Below are positions 6,745 to 16,407 of a stretch of DNA of 64,000 nucleotides, in pieces. Below the pieces are notes generated by a model. That model was given only the letters and a program-made list of their open reading frames with translations. It had not been told where the DNA came from and did no database searches. Both the position numbers and the translations under genes were made by a program. The stretch is from an uncultured Dialister sp. (GTDB lineage: Bacteria; Bacillota; Negativicutes; Veillonellales; Dialisteraceae), in NCBI GenBank assembly GCA_900545365.1, contig UQYL01000003.1:50610-114609 (forward strand), in the 5' to 3' direction. Position 1 is the first letter of the stretch, and the number at the start of each line of letters is the position of its first letter.

Positions 6745-7656
6745 TTGTTCTCCTTCGGAAAAAGGAAAATCTTTCTCACGATCCTGATCATTTTATTTAT
6801 GGGCCTGTGCGGATGGTTCTGGCGGCACAGGGAATCCGTTCCCTTTGTGTCGCAGCCTTTGTCCACCGCGGCGGCGCCTTTTGAGTATGGCATGAGCAGG
6901 ATCTCTTTTGCCGGAAGGACGGGGATCGGCATGATCGACCAGATCCTGTCCGACTGGGAAGAACTGGAGGCGCTGCGCAGGGAAAACGGCGCGCTGCGGG
7001 CCGAGCAGACGGCGTACAGCGGGATCCTGGCGGAAAATATCCGCCTGCGGGAGCTGGCCGGATTTCGGCAGGGCTATAAGCAGTTTACCCTCCTTGGCGC
7101 TTCTGTGATCGACAGGGACTACGGGAGCTGGTCGGATACGATGGTCATTGACCGCGGGACGGACAGCGGAATCGCCAAATATATGCCGGTCATTGTGCCG
7201 GGAGGCCTCGTGGGGTTCGTGAGCGACGTCTATCTGAATTCGGCGCGGGTGCAGCTCATCACCGATCCGCGCACTTCTGTGGGTGCTGTGGTGCAGCGGC
7301 CCGGATCGAGGGTGGCTTCGATCGTTCGGGGGAACGGCAGCCGTCCGGCGCAGATGATTTTTACCAATCTGATCCGTGAAGCAGATATCCTGAAGGGCGA
7401 CATGCTTGTCACTTCAGGATACGGCGGCGTGTATCCGCCGGGGCTCCTGATCGGGACGGTCGATTCCGTGACCGGCGGCGAGTCGGACACGATCCGCTCT
7501 GCGGTCGTGACTCCTGCGGCGGATATGGGCCGGCTGGAAGAAGTGTTCGTCATTACCAGCCAGTTTGAGCGAACACTGCCGCAGAATATTGAAATGACGG
7601 CTCCGACGAAAGAGCCGGTCATGAATCCGAATGAAAAACAGGCGGGGGTTTCATAA
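6745..7656 (+). CDS. mreC: Rod shape-determining protein MreC
   Basis: 303 aa. A short N-terminal transmembrane helix (about residues 8-25, FLTILIILFMGLCGWFW) is followed by a coiled coil (about 70-100, DWEELEALRRENGALRAEQ). Two beta-barrel domains follow, with the typical VIVPGGLVGFV and DILKGDMLVTSGYGGVYPPGLLIG motifs. MreC is a periplasmic scaffold that links MreB to the elongation PBP and RodA. The start is TTG at 6745, preceded by GGAAAGGAG at 6-nt spacing. It begins 3 nt after the mreB stop, and its stop overlaps the start of mreD by 1 nt (TAATG). Confidence 0.96.
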   Translation: MFSFGKRKIFLTILIILFMGLCGWFWRHRESVPFVSQPLSTAAAPFEYGMSRISFAGRTGIGMIDQILSDWEELEALRRENGALRAEQTAYSGILAENIRLRELAGFRQGYKQFTLLGASVIDRDYGSWSDTMVIDRGTDSGIAKYMPVIVPGGLVGFVSDVYLNSARVQLITDPRTSVGAVVQRPGSRVASIVRGNGSRPAQMIFTNLIREADILKGDMLVTSGYGGVYPPGLLIGTVDSVTGGESDTIRSAVVTPAADMGRLEEVFVITSQFERTLPQNIEMTAPTKEPVMNPNEKQAGVS

Positions 7657-8147
7657 TGTCCAGATGGGGAGCAGTAATCCTGACGGTCTGCCTGACGCTG
7701 GCGCAGGGGCCGGGGATCGCCGTGCTGTCAAACGGGAAATGGGTGCCCGATCTATGGATGTCGGCGGTCATTATTTCCGCACTGGCTTTTGAAAAGAGGA
7801 CGGCTGTTTTCCTGGCGGCTGCGGGAGGACTGATTCAGGATATCCTGACGGGGAATTTTTTCGGACTCCATTTTTTCCCCTATCTGGTGATTGTCCTGAT
7901 CGTTTCCGCGGCGGTAAAAGTGAGATATAACAGACGCTGGCTGGTTTCCGTGCTGACTGTGGCTGGAGGCTCGGCGGTTTATGTCTTCCTGTCCTGCGGG
8001 ATCATCCTGCTGAGCGGGGCAGAGCTGTCTCTGTTTAGTTATTTCCTGTACCGGGGTCTGCCGCAGATTCTGCTGAACACGGCGGCGGCCATGGTTCTGC
8101 ACAGTGTCATTTGGAATATGAAACGGAAATGGGAACCAAAATGGTAA
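7656..8147 (+). CDS. mreD: Rod shape-determining protein MreD
   Basis: 163 aa, almost entirely hydrophobic, with about five transmembrane helices. It has the MreD-type pattern AAAGGLIQDILTGNFFGLHFFPYLVIVLIV. MreD is an inner membrane member of the elongasome and partners MreC. The ATG overlaps the mreC stop by one base, and the end overlaps the start of mrdA. The assignment is helped strongly by position. Confidence 0.93.
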   Translation: MSRWGAVILTVCLTLAQGPGIAVLSNGKWVPDLWMSAVIISALAFEKRTAVFLAAAGGLIQDILTGNFFGLHFFPYLVIVLIVSAAVKVRYNRRWLVSVLTVAGGSAVYVFLSCGIILLSGAELSLFSYFLYRGLPQILLNTAAAMVLHSVIWNMKRKWEPKW

Positions 8148-10000
8148 AGAGAAGAGCGATACCGGCCGTGCTGGGGAAGCTGCTCAGGAAACAGGAGGAA
8201 TCGCGGTATGCGAAAATGATGTATGCCGCCGTTGTTTTGCTCTTGATTCTCGCGGTGCGGCTTTTTTACATGCAGATCGTGGAAGGCGCTTATTATAAAG
8301 AGGAGGCGGACGGAAACCGGATTCGGACGATGCCGGTGCAGGCCGTCAGAGGCGTCATGTACGACAGAAACGGCGTCATGCTGGCTGGCTCCAGAGCGGC
8401 GTATACGGTCGTGATCCCTGTGGACAGAAAGCAGAAGAAAATGCCGGATGCGGAACTGGACGCGCTGGCGGTGCTGCTGCATATGCCGAAGGAGAAGATC
8501 CTGGAAAAAATTGAAGATCACAAAGTTGACTTCGGCCCGGTTCCGCTGATGTACGATGCCGGGATGGATGTGGTCACACAGCTTGCGGAAAGAAAATCAG
8601 ATTTCCCCGATGTGGATGTGGAAAATCAGCCGCTTCGCATTTACCCGCTGAAAAATGCGGGTGCGCAGGTGCTGGGCTATGTCGGAGAAGCCGGACCGGA
8701 CGACCGGGATGCCAACGGACAGCCCTATCGGTCAAGAGCACTCATCGGACGGGCCGGGCTGGAGTATAAGTACAATCAGTTCTTGGAAGGGAAAAACGGG
8801 AGCCGGCAGGTGGAGGTCGATGCGACAGGCCAGCCGGTACGGTATTTCAGCGGCAGTCCCGTCGTTCCGGGGCACAATATCCGCCTGACACTGGACGCCA
8901 ATCTGCAGAAGGTCGCGGAGAAAGCCATTCAGGAACAGATCGAATACCTGAACCAGTACAATGTCCATCCGACGGGGGCCTCTGCGGTAGCGGTCGATCC
9001 GAATTCGGGGGCTGTCCTCGCCATGGTGAGCTGGCCGGGATTCAATCCGAACCATTTCAGCCGCGGCATCAGTACGGAAGAGTGGAATTCCATCATCAAT
9101 AATCCCAATCATCCGCTGGAAAACCGGCCGATCGCGGCGATGTACCCGCCCGGTTCCGTATTTAAAGTCATCACCGGGGCGGCGGGACTGGAGGCCAAGG
9201 TACTGGATCCGTCGGAGATGATCTACGACAACGGGAAACATTGGCTGATTCCGAAGCAGAACGCCCAAGGCGAAGCTTTCGGCTGGATCAATTTTGATAT
9301 GGCTATGGCCAAGTCGGACAATGTGTATTTTTATGAGATTGGCCGCCGGCTTGGCATTGACCGTCTGGCAGACATGGCGAGGGCGTTCGGCCTCGGCAGC
9401 CGGACGGGGATCGATCTGAACGGCGAGTCGGAAGGAAACGTGGCCAGCGAAGAATATAAAAGGGAAGTCTTCGATGAAGACTGGTACCTGGGCGAGACTT
9501 TTGATGCGGCCATCGGGCAGAGCTATAATCTGGCCACGCCGCTGCAGATGACCATGATCTATGCGGCCATCGCGAACGGCGGATTCCGCTATCAGCCGTA
9601 TCTTGTGAGCCGGGTGGATAATCTGGACGGCACCCCGAATAAGATCTTCGCGCCGACTCAGATTGGGACGCTGCCTGTTTCGCAGGCAAATCTGAAAATA
9701 TTGCAGGATACGCTCCGCAGTGTCATGAAAAAGGACGGGACGGGCGGATTCCTTTTCGCGGATTACCCCATTGCCCTGGCGGGGAAGTCGGGTACAGCGG
9801 AAACGAACGGTCTGGATAACGGCTGGTTCGTGGCGTATGGGCCGTTTGATAAACCGGAGATTGTCGTGCTGGTCATGTTTGAGCACAGCGGGTTCGGCGC
9901 GGATTCCGCCGCTCCGGTCGTAAAGAAATTGATGGATGCGTATTTCCATCTGGATAAGCCTGCGCCTGCCGCGCAGGAAGCGGAGGGAAAGAAACCGTGA
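8141..10000 (+). CDS. mrdA: Penicillin-binding protein 2 (elongation transpeptidase)
   Basis: About 619 aa from ATG 8141 (GGGA at 5-6 nt). An upstream ATG at 8129 and a TTG at 8111 are also in frame, but they lack a better Shine-Dalgarno and extend further into mreD. There is one N-terminal membrane anchor, a pedestal/dimerisation domain (RGVMYDRNG) and a C-terminal transpeptidase. The active-site motifs are S339-V-F-K342, S392-D-N394 and K549-S-G551. The protein cross-links peptidoglycan in the elongation complex with RodA. The end overlaps the next gene by GTGA. Confidence 0.96.
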   Translation: MVKRRAIPAVLGKLLRKQEESRYAKMMYAAVVLLLILAVRLFYMQIVEGAYYKEEADGNRIRTMPVQAVRGVMYDRNGVMLAGSRAAYTVVIPVDRKQKKMPDAELDALAVLLHMPKEKILEKIEDHKVDFGPVPLMYDAGMDVVTQLAERKSDFPDVDVENQPLRIYPLKNAGAQVLGYVGEAGPDDRDANGQPYRSRALIGRAGLEYKYNQFLEGKNGSRQVEVDATGQPVRYFSGSPVVPGHNIRLTLDANLQKVAEKAIQEQIEYLNQYNVHPTGASAVAVDPNSGAVLAMVSWPGFNPNHFSRGISTEEWNSIINNPNHPLENRPIAAMYPPGSVFKVITGAAGLEAKVLDPSEMIYDNGKHWLIPKQNAQGEAFGWINFDMAMAKSDNVYFYEIGRRLGIDRLADMARAFGLGSRTGIDLNGESEGNVASEEYKREVFDEDWYLGETFDAAIGQSYNLATPLQMTMIYAAIANGGFRYQPYLVSRVDNLDGTPNKIFAPTQIGTLPVSQANLKILQDTLRSVMKKDGTGGFLFADYPIALAGKSGTAETNGLDNGWFVAYGPFDKPEIVVLVMFEHSGFGADSAAPVVKKLMDAYFHLDKPAPAAQEAEGKKP

Positions 10001-10839
10001 CTGAATGTATCGCACTGGCGTCAGGCAAGGGCGGTGTGGGAAAGACACTGCTTACGGCGGCGCTCGGACTGGCCCTTGCAGAGGAAGGATACCGAGTGCT
10101 GCTGGCGGACTGCGACATGGGACTGCGGAATCTGGATATCCCTCTGGGAATGGAGGACAAGCTCCGCTGGACCGTATGGGATCTGGCGCAGGGGAAATGC
10201 CTTGAAAAGGAAGCCGTGCTTCCTGTACGGGAAAATCTGGACCTGCTGACGGCTTCCGGCGAAGAAGAATGGAAAGAGATATCCAGGCATGTCCTTTTTA
10301 CCGTGTTTGAAGACATGCAGGGGAAATATGATTATATTCTGCTCGACTGTCCGGCGGGAGCCGGGAAGGGCATACGGTTCGCGGAGAGCGCGGCGGACCG
10401 GTTTCTGCTGATCGTCTCCCCGTCGCGGGCGTCTCTGCGGGACGCGGAAACAATGGCCAGGCTCCTGCAAGAGAAAGGGCGGCCTTTTGCGGTGATCCTG
10501 AATCGCTGCGGCGGCGGCCCGGTCACTGCGGATGCCATGCGGGAAGCGCTGAAGACTTTTCCCTTGGCCGGAGCCGTTCCGTATTCGGCGGAAGCGGACC
10601 GCCTGGCGCAGCAGGGAAAACTTGCAGAATGCGGGAAAGACAGCGCTTTTCGGGAAGCGGCGGCGCTTCTCGCGAAAGTACTGACGCGCGGCGCGGAATA
10701 TCCCGTTTCCCGGTGGAAGAAGCTGGAAGAACAAGCGGCGCTGGAAGAGCCGCTCCCTGCTCGGGAAACGGCGGCGCGGCCCGTATCGGCGCTTCTGAGG
10801 CAGCGGCGGGAGACCGCGCTGCGCTGGAGAAGGAGATAA
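9997..10839 (+). CDS. minD: MinD-like ParA/MinD-family ATPase
   Basis: 280 aa, starting with GTG that overlaps the mrdA stop. The deviant Walker A motif SGKGGVGKT (about 9-17) and the DCDMGLRNLDIPLG block are MinD-like. MinD binds the membrane as an ATP dimer and recruits MinC to block division away from midcell. Neither minC nor minE is adjacent. The C-terminal tail (LLRQRRETALRWRRR) is Arg-rich and may replace the usual amphipathic membrane helix. The position between mrdA and rodA suggests co-expression with elongation genes. It could also be a MinD-related protein with a different partner. Confidence 0.82.
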   Translation: MTECIALASGKGGVGKTLLTAALGLALAEEGYRVLLADCDMGLRNLDIPLGMEDKLRWTVWDLAQGKCLEKEAVLPVRENLDLLTASGEEEWKEISRHVLFTVFEDMQGKYDYILLDCPAGAGKGIRFAESAADRFLLIVSPSRASLRDAETMARLLQEKGRPFAVILNRCGGGPVTADAMREALKTFPLAGAVPYSAEADRLAQQGKLAECGKDSAFREAAALLAKVLTRGAEYPVSRWKKLEEQAALEEPLPARETAARPVSALLRQRRETALRWRRR

Positions 10840-10842
10840 ATG

Positions 10843-11958
10843 ATGAATTTGCTGTATTACTGGCGGAAAATTGACGGGACGCTCCTCCTGTCGCTGCTGG
10901 CGCTGGCGCTTATGGGCATCCTCATCATCGGCAGCGCGACGCACGCCAATATGGAAGATTTTGCCGGACGGTTTGACTTTGTGGCCAGGCAGGGGATATT
11001 TTTCCTCATCGGTCTGGTTGGGACGGCGCTGTTTCAAAAACTGGATTACCGTATCCTGTACCGATGGACATGGCCGCTGTACCTGTTCAATCTGGGCATG
11101 CTGGCGGCGGTGCGCGTTTTCGGTACGAGCGCCCTCGGCGCGCAGCGGTGGATACAGCTGGGCCCGGTCACCGTGCAGCCGTCGGAATTTGCCAAAGTGA
11201 TCATGATCATCGTGCTCGCCCGTGTGCTGGCCGATCATAAAGGCGGATTCAATACCTGGAAAAGTCTGCTGCCAGTCGCGGCGTGGATGCTGCCGCCGTT
11301 CCTGCTGGTCTTTATACAGCCGGATCTGGGGACGAGCCTCGTTTTCGCGGCGATCTGCTTCGGCATGCTGTATGTGAGCGGACTGCGGATGAAACTTGTC
11401 AGGCAGGCGCTGCTGGCTTTTGCGGCGGCGTTCCCTTTCGTATGGGGATTCCTGCTTCATGATTATCAGAAAACGCGCATCATGGTGCTCTTCGATCCGA
11501 ACGTGGATCCTTTCGGTTCGGGATATCATGTGATTCAGTCGAAGATTTCCATAGGAAGCGGCGGATTTATCGGACAGGGGCTCTTTGCCGGCACGCAGAG
11601 CCAGCTGAATTTTCTGCCGGAAAACCACACCGACTTTATTTTTTCCGTCATCGGGGAAGAATTTGGCTTCGTAGGCGCCATATTCCTGCTGTTCCTGTAC
11701 TTCCTGCTCCTTTACAGGGCAATCGTGATCTCCCAGTCGTCGGGAGACACTTTTGGCAGCCTCATGGCGTGCGGCATTTTTTCCATGTGGCTGTTTCAGG
11801 TATTCATCAACGTGGGGATGACGCTGGGAATCATGCCGGTCACGGGGATACCGCTGCCGTTCATCAGTTACGGCGGCAGCGCGCTCATGGTCAATATGGT
11901 CTGCGCGGGCATATTGATGAATATTTACCTGCGGCGGAAGAAATTGATGTTCAATTGA
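10843..11958 (+). CDS. rodA: Peptidoglycan glycosyltransferase RodA
   Basis: About 371 aa of SEDS family with ten predicted membrane helices. Family motifs are GAQRWIQLGPVTVQPSEFAK, FIQPDLGTS (with the catalytic-region Asp) and the C-terminal GIPLPFISYGGS. RodA polymerises lipid II into glycan strands together with PBP2. Two adjacent ATGs are possible (10840 and 10843); the second has better spacing to AGGAG at 10831-10835. It closes the shape operon and starts immediately after minD. Confidence 0.96.
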   Translation: MNLLYYWRKIDGTLLLSLLALALMGILIIGSATHANMEDFAGRFDFVARQGIFFLIGLVGTALFQKLDYRILYRWTWPLYLFNLGMLAAVRVFGTSALGAQRWIQLGPVTVQPSEFAKVIMIIVLARVLADHKGGFNTWKSLLPVAAWMLPPFLLVFIQPDLGTSLVFAAICFGMLYVSGLRMKLVRQALLAFAAAFPFVWGFLLHDYQKTRIMVLFDPNVDPFGSGYHVIQSKISIGSGGFIGQGLFAGTQSQLNFLPENHTDFIFSVIGEEFGFVGAIFLLFLYFLLLYRAIVISQSSGDTFGSLMACGIFSMWLFQVFINVGMTLGIMPVTGIPLPFISYGGSALMVNMVCAGILMNIYLRRKKLMFN

Positions 11959-12012
11959 TAATTTGCTGAAATTGCGGCAGACAGGCTGCCGAGTCAATAG
12001 ATGGGAGTTTAT

Positions 12013-13908
12013 ATGAATCAGGTAAAAATCGATCCCGTATGGCTGATGCACATCCAGAAACCGGCCAGATATATCGGCGGGGAATGGAACAGCGTCGTGA
12101 AAAATCACGAAAATACGGCGGTCAAGATCGCGCTGGCCTTTCCCGATGTGTATGAAGTGGCGATGAGCCATCTGGGGCTGAAGATCATTTACAGCGTCAT
12201 CAATAAAAGGCCAGATGCTCTGGCGGAGCGCGTTTACGCGCCGTGGGTGGATATGGAAGCGCTCATGAAGGAGAAGGGCTTGCCGCTCTATACGCTGGAA
12301 TCCCATGTGCCGGTTCGTGATTTTGACGTCCTCGGTTTTACTCTGCCCTATGAAATGTGTTATACCAATGTGCTGAATATGCTTGATATGGCAGGGATCC
12401 CGGTGCGGACGGAGAAAAGAGGAGAAGAGGATCCCTTCGTCGTGGCCGGCGGTCCCTGCGTATACAATGCGGAACCGGTGGCGGCCTTTTTTGACCTCTT
12501 CTTTATCGGCGAGGCGGAGCAGTCAATGGAAGAGTTTATCGACTGCCTGAAACAGTGGAAAGAAGAAGGAAAGCCGGGCGGCAGGGAAGGATTCCTCCGC
12601 CGCGCGGCAAAGATCGCCGGGATCTATGTGCCATCGCTGTATGAAGTTTCCTATGAAGAAGACGGACGGTTTCGGGAGATTCATGCGAAAGACGGCGCGC
12701 CGCTTCCGATCTATAAGCGGATCATTCAGAATGTGGACGATGTGGTCATCGATGATCGGCCGATCCTGCCGCACATTGAGATCGTACATGACAGAGCGGT
12801 GCTGGAGATGTTCCGCGGATGCAGCCGGGGCTGCCGTTTCTGCCAGGCCGGTATGATTTACCGTCCCGTCCGCGAGAAAAAGGAGGAGAATCTTCAGAAC
12901 ATCGCCGACAGGCTCATTCAAAATACGGGGTATAATGAAATTTCCCTTATGTCGCTCTCCTCGGCGGATTATTCCCGCCTGCCGGAACTCGTTGATCATC
13001 TCATGGACACGTTTAAAGACCGCCGCGTCAGCGTCAGCCTTCCGTCCCTCCGGGTCGACAGCTTTTCCGTCGATATCGCGAAAAAAGTGCAGCAGGTGAG
13101 AAAAAGCGGCCTGACGCTGGCGCCGGAAGCGGGTACGCAGCGCCTCCGCGATGTGATCAATAAAAATGTAACGGAAAAAGATATCATGGAAGCCTGCGGA
13201 AACGCCTTCCGAAATGGCTGGAGCAAGGTCAAGCTGTACTTCATGATGGGCCTTCCCACGGAGACCGATGAAGATCTGGCGGGCATTGCGGACTTGGCGA
13301 ACCGCATCAATGAACTTTATCATGAGATCCGCGGGAGATACGGCTGCCGCATCACGGTGAGCGTAGCCAGTTTTGTGCCGAAGCCATTCACGCCCTTCCA
13401 GTGGATGGGGCAGTGCTCTGTAGAGGAGATCGAGAGAAAGCAGCGGTATTTAAAGAGCCTCTTCACGAACCGCCACATCAAGTACGCTTATCATGATGCT
13501 GAGACCGGGTACATTGAGGCGGTGCTGGCTAGGGGCGATCGAAAACTGGCCGATGTGTTGGAGACGGTCTGGAGAAAAGGTGCGGAATATGACAGCTGGA
13601 CGGAATTTTTTGATTTTAACCGCTGGATGGAGGCGTTCCGTGAATGCGGGCTCGATCCTGATTTCTATACGGCAAGAGACAGAGAGCTCCATGAAGCGCA
13701 GCCGTGGGATCATATTCACTGCGGCGTGACAAATGATTTTCTGAGAAAAGAGTGGAAACTGGCGCAGCGGGGCGTCACCACGAAAGACTGCCGGCGTCAC
13801 CCCTGCAACGGCTGCGCGGTCTGCCCGCTGCTTCCCGCGGAACTGATTGATTATCATAAGGAGAATGAAACGCATGAAAAGACTGTTTTTGTCTATCACG
13901 AAAGGTGA
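12013..13908 (+). CDS. TIGR03960-family B12-binding radical SAM protein
   Basis: About 631 aa. The start at 12013 has GGGAG at 12003-12007; the in-frame ATG 12001 has no Shine-Dalgarno. The N-terminal half resembles a cobalamin-binding domain (ALAFPDVYEVAMSHLGLKI, VAGGPCVYNAEP). The radical SAM core has CSRGCRFC for the 4Fe-4S cluster and LAPEAGTQRLR. A Cys cluster near the C-terminus (CRRHPCNGCAVC) may hold another metal site. The family is widespread in Firmicutes and almost always precedes a TIGR03936 gene, as here. The reaction is unknown, possibly tRNA or ribosome-related modification. Confidence 0.92.
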   Translation: MNQVKIDPVWLMHIQKPARYIGGEWNSVVKNHENTAVKIALAFPDVYEVAMSHLGLKIIYSVINKRPDALAERVYAPWVDMEALMKEKGLPLYTLESHVPVRDFDVLGFTLPYEMCYTNVLNMLDMAGIPVRTEKRGEEDPFVVAGGPCVYNAEPVAAFFDLFFIGEAEQSMEEFIDCLKQWKEEGKPGGREGFLRRAAKIAGIYVPSLYEVSYEEDGRFREIHAKDGAPLPIYKRIIQNVDDVVIDDRPILPHIEIVHDRAVLEMFRGCSRGCRFCQAGMIYRPVREKKEENLQNIADRLIQNTGYNEISLMSLSSADYSRLPELVDHLMDTFKDRRVSVSLPSLRVDSFSVDIAKKVQQVRKSGLTLAPEAGTQRLRDVINKNVTEKDIMEACGNAFRNGWSKVKLYFMMGLPTETDEDLAGIADLANRINELYHEIRGRYGCRITVSVASFVPKPFTPFQWMGQCSVEEIERKQRYLKSLFTNRHIKYAYHDAETGYIEAVLARGDRKLADVLETVWRKGAEYDSWTEFFDFNRWMEAFRECGLDPDFYTARDRELHEAQPWDHIHCGVTNDFLRKEWKLAQRGVTTKDCRRHPCNGCAVCPLLPAELIDYHKENETHEKTVFVYHER

Positions 13909-14590
13909 GGAAATCCGTTTCCTCGGACATCTGGATCTGCTCCGCACATTGGAGCGGGCGGTCATGCGTTCCGGGATCCCCGCGGCTTTTTCCGAGGGAT
14001 TCAATCCGCACATGAAAATTTCGCTGGATGCGGCGCTTGGCGTGGGCGTCGCGGCAGATCCCATTTACATGGAGCTCCGTTTGGAAGGCGATATGAGCCC
14101 GGAGGAAGTCAAAGAACGGCTGGGCCGCCAGTTGCTGAAAGGCATCCGGATCCACAGCGTGATGGAAGCGGCGCAGGAATGGCCGAAACTGATCAATTTC
14201 CTGAATGAAGATGTCTACGAGGCGGAAGGTCCTGTGGCGGGAACGGCTGATCCGGAAGCAATCAGGATGAAGACCGAAGAGTTTAACAGGCTGAATTCTT
14301 TTATGTATGAGAGAATCACACCGAAGAAGACGAGAAAAATGGACGTCATTCCCATGCTGACGGGGCCGGTTTCCGTCCGGACGGAAGGAGCGCGGGCCTA
14401 TCTGCGCTTCTCGCTGAAGCGGACGAAAGAGGGAACTGTCCAGCCGAAAGACCTGTGGAAGATTTTCGCGGAATCTTTCGGCATGCCCTGGACGCCCGGC
14501 GAATTTGTGTGCCGCCGCTGCGGGGCGTATCACTTGGAAGATGGAAAACGGCAGACGCCGTTTGATCTCGGTGTGTTTGAAAAAGGCTGA
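13874..14590 (+). CDS. TIGR03936-family (DUF2344) protein
   Basis: 238 aa from ATG 13874, which has AAGGAG at 13858-13863 with 10-nt spacing. ATG 13865 is too close to that site. The start FLSITKGEEIRFLGHLDLLRTLERAVMRSGIP and the SEGFNPHMKIS motif mark the DUF2344 family. It overlaps the radical SAM gene by 35 nt, which fits obligate coupling. In some bacteria the two are fused, so this is presumably the partner subunit. A C-terminal CRRCG may bind a metal with a partner. The biochemical role is not known. Confidence 0.9.
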   Translation: MKRLFLSITKGEEIRFLGHLDLLRTLERAVMRSGIPAAFSEGFNPHMKISLDAALGVGVAADPIYMELRLEGDMSPEEVKERLGRQLLKGIRIHSVMEAAQEWPKLINFLNEDVYEAEGPVAGTADPEAIRMKTEEFNRLNSFMYERITPKKTRKMDVIPMLTGPVSVRTEGARAYLRFSLKRTKEGTVQPKDLWKIFAESFGMPWTPGEFVCRRCGAYHLEDGKRQTPFDLGVFEKG

Positions 14591-14601
14591 AGGGGCTGGC
14601 T

Positions 14602-16029
14602 ATGAAAGAAATCCTTCTCAGCGTCCGCCCCGAAGAGACGCGCCTTGCTGTTGCGGAGAACGGCCGGCTCATTGATTTCCTGACGGAAAGAGCCGATCAG
14701 CAGGATCTGACGGGCCGGATCTATAAGGGCGTGGTAAAGAATGTCGTTCCAGCGGTCAAAGGCGTTTTCGTCGATATCGGCATCGGGCAGAATGCGTTCC
14801 TGCGGGCGGAAGACTGCCCGAAGGGGAAGGGGCGGTATCCGACGGAAGGAAGCGCGCTGCTCGTGCAGGTCATTAAAGACAGCACCGCGACAAAAGGTCC
14901 GCTGGTTACGGGAAAGATCAGCTTTTCCGGGCGATATGCCGCTCTGCTCACGGACAGCGTGTATATCGGCGTCTCGCGGAAGATCCGGTCGGACGAAAAG
15001 AGAGAGAAGCTCCGGCGCATCGCATCGGAAAAATGTCCGGAGGGATTGGGGATCATCGTGCGGACGGCAGCGGCTTCCGCGCCGGAAGAGGACGTGGCGC
15101 AGGATATCGGGCGGCTCGCGGACATGTGGAACGTCCTTCAGCGCAGATCCCGGCTGGAGAAAAAACCGGCGCTCCTCTTCCGGGGCAGTGATCTGTCGGT
15201 GAGAGCAGTCAGAGATTTCCTGTCGGAAGAGATCGGCGCGGTCGTTACCGATTCCTCGGAGACGGCGGAGCGGCTGACGCGTCTTATAAAAGAGGAAGGT
15301 CTGTGGCGGCCGGAGCTGGTGCGCTGTGAGAAGGGGCCGATTTTCAAAAATCACCGTCTGGAAGAGCAGATTGAAGGCCTTTTTCAGCGGGAAGTGCCGC
15401 TTCCTTCCGGGGGTTCCATCGTGATCGATTATACGGAAGCGCTGACAGCTATTGACGTGAATACAGGCTCCTTTCATCGGAAAGGAATACCGCACAATGA
15501 AGCCGCTTTTCTGGCGAACAGGGAAGCGGCGGACGAGATCGCCAGGCAGATCCGTATGAGAGGAATCGGCGGCATCATCCTGATTGATTTTATCGACATG
15601 GAAGAGAAGGCGCAGCGCGATGCTGTCGTGGCGGCGCTGCGGCGGGCCACATCGGAAGACCGGGTGAAAACGGTGGTCCTCGGCATGACGGCGCTGGGAC
15701 TTGTGGAAATGACGCGGAAGCGGACGTCTCACCGGCTTTTTCAGAATTATTACGAATCCTGCCCTGTCTGCGGCGGCAGCGGCTATGTGCTTTCCCCGTC
15801 GTCGGTAGTGCTTCGCATCCATTATGCGCTGGAAGAAAAGAAAATCGGCGGCGGAATACCGCATTCTCTTGTGATTGAATGCCATCCCGATGTGGCGGAC
15901 ATCCTGGAGACGCAGGACGAGCAGTGGTATTTGAAAAGCACCATGCTGCGGCCGGTGAGGGTCGAAAGGCGGCCGGATTTCCGACGGGACGTGTTCAGCA
16001 TACTGGCAGACCCGCGCGGCGGGATATGA
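14602..16029 (+). CDS. rng: Ribonuclease G/E
   Basis: 475 aa, the size of RNase G without the long RNase E tail. The N-terminal S1-like domain has VKGVFVDIGIGQNAFL. The catalytic aspartates are D285 in AIDVNTG and D329 in LIDFID. The zinc-link cysteines are C387 and C390 in CPVCGG. The enzyme is a 5'-monophosphate-sensitive endonuclease for rRNA maturation and mRNA decay. It begins 11 nt after the TIGR03936 gene, a common neighbourhood in Negativicutes. In many relatives rplU follows, but here a thioredoxin does. Confidence 0.96.
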   Translation: MKEILLSVRPEETRLAVAENGRLIDFLTERADQQDLTGRIYKGVVKNVVPAVKGVFVDIGIGQNAFLRAEDCPKGKGRYPTEGSALLVQVIKDSTATKGPLVTGKISFSGRYAALLTDSVYIGVSRKIRSDEKREKLRRIASEKCPEGLGIIVRTAAASAPEEDVAQDIGRLADMWNVLQRRSRLEKKPALLFRGSDLSVRAVRDFLSEEIGAVVTDSSETAERLTRLIKEEGLWRPELVRCEKGPIFKNHRLEEQIEGLFQREVPLPSGGSIVIDYTEALTAIDVNTGSFHRKGIPHNEAAFLANREAADEIARQIRMRGIGGIILIDFIDMEEKAQRDAVVAALRRATSEDRVKTVVLGMTALGLVEMTRKRTSHRLFQNYYESCPVCGGSGYVLSPSSVVLRIHYALEEKKIGGGIPHSLVIECHPDVADILETQDEQWYLKSTMLRPVRVERRPDFRRDVFSILADPRGGI

Positions 16030-16043
16030 AGGAGGTCAGACAG

Positions 16044-16379
16044 ATGATATATGATATTCAGTCCGAACAGGAATTTGACAGAGAAGTGGGCGAAGCCAAA
16101 GGCTGGGTGCTCCTTGATTTCTTCGCGTCCTGGTGCCGTCCCTGCAAAATGATGGCGCCTGTGATGGAAAGGGCCGATGAGGAAATGGGCGGAGAAGTCA
16201 AATTCTGCCGCCTCGATGTGGACGCGCTGGATGATCTGGCGGAATCCTTCCGGCTCGTGGGCGTGCCGTCTTTCGTGCTTTTTAAAGACGGCACGGAGGT
16301 CGGCCGCATTATCGGCTATAATGATCGGCAGACATTCATGGGCAAGCTGAAAGCCTTGATGGCGAAGAAGAATAACTGA
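16044..16379 (+). CDS. trxA: Thioredoxin-like protein
   Basis: 111 aa starting at ATG 16044 with AAGGAGG at 8-nt spacing. The active site is WCRPC (usual thioredoxin WCGPC), within LLDFFASWCRPCKMMAPV. The conserved cis-Pro region is VGVPSFVLFKDG. It would reduce disulphides in the cytosol. The Arg in place of Gly changes the active-site loop and probably the redox potential; WCRPC is seen in some thioredoxins. It follows rng by 14 nt and is the last gene before a long leader region. Confidence 0.93.
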   Translation: MIYDIQSEQEFDREVGEAKGWVLLDFFASWCRPCKMMAPVMERADEEMGGEVKFCRLDVDALDDLAESFRLVGVPSFVLFKDGTEVGRIIGYNDRQTFMGKLKALMAKKNN

Positions 16380-16407
16380 CCAGAGATGAAACATGCCCTT
16401 TTGAATA

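Noticed and set aside
10021..12306. 761-aa minus-strand frame across minD and rodA
   Set aside because: Antisense shadow of well-defined genes, with low-complexity composition and no recognisable domain.
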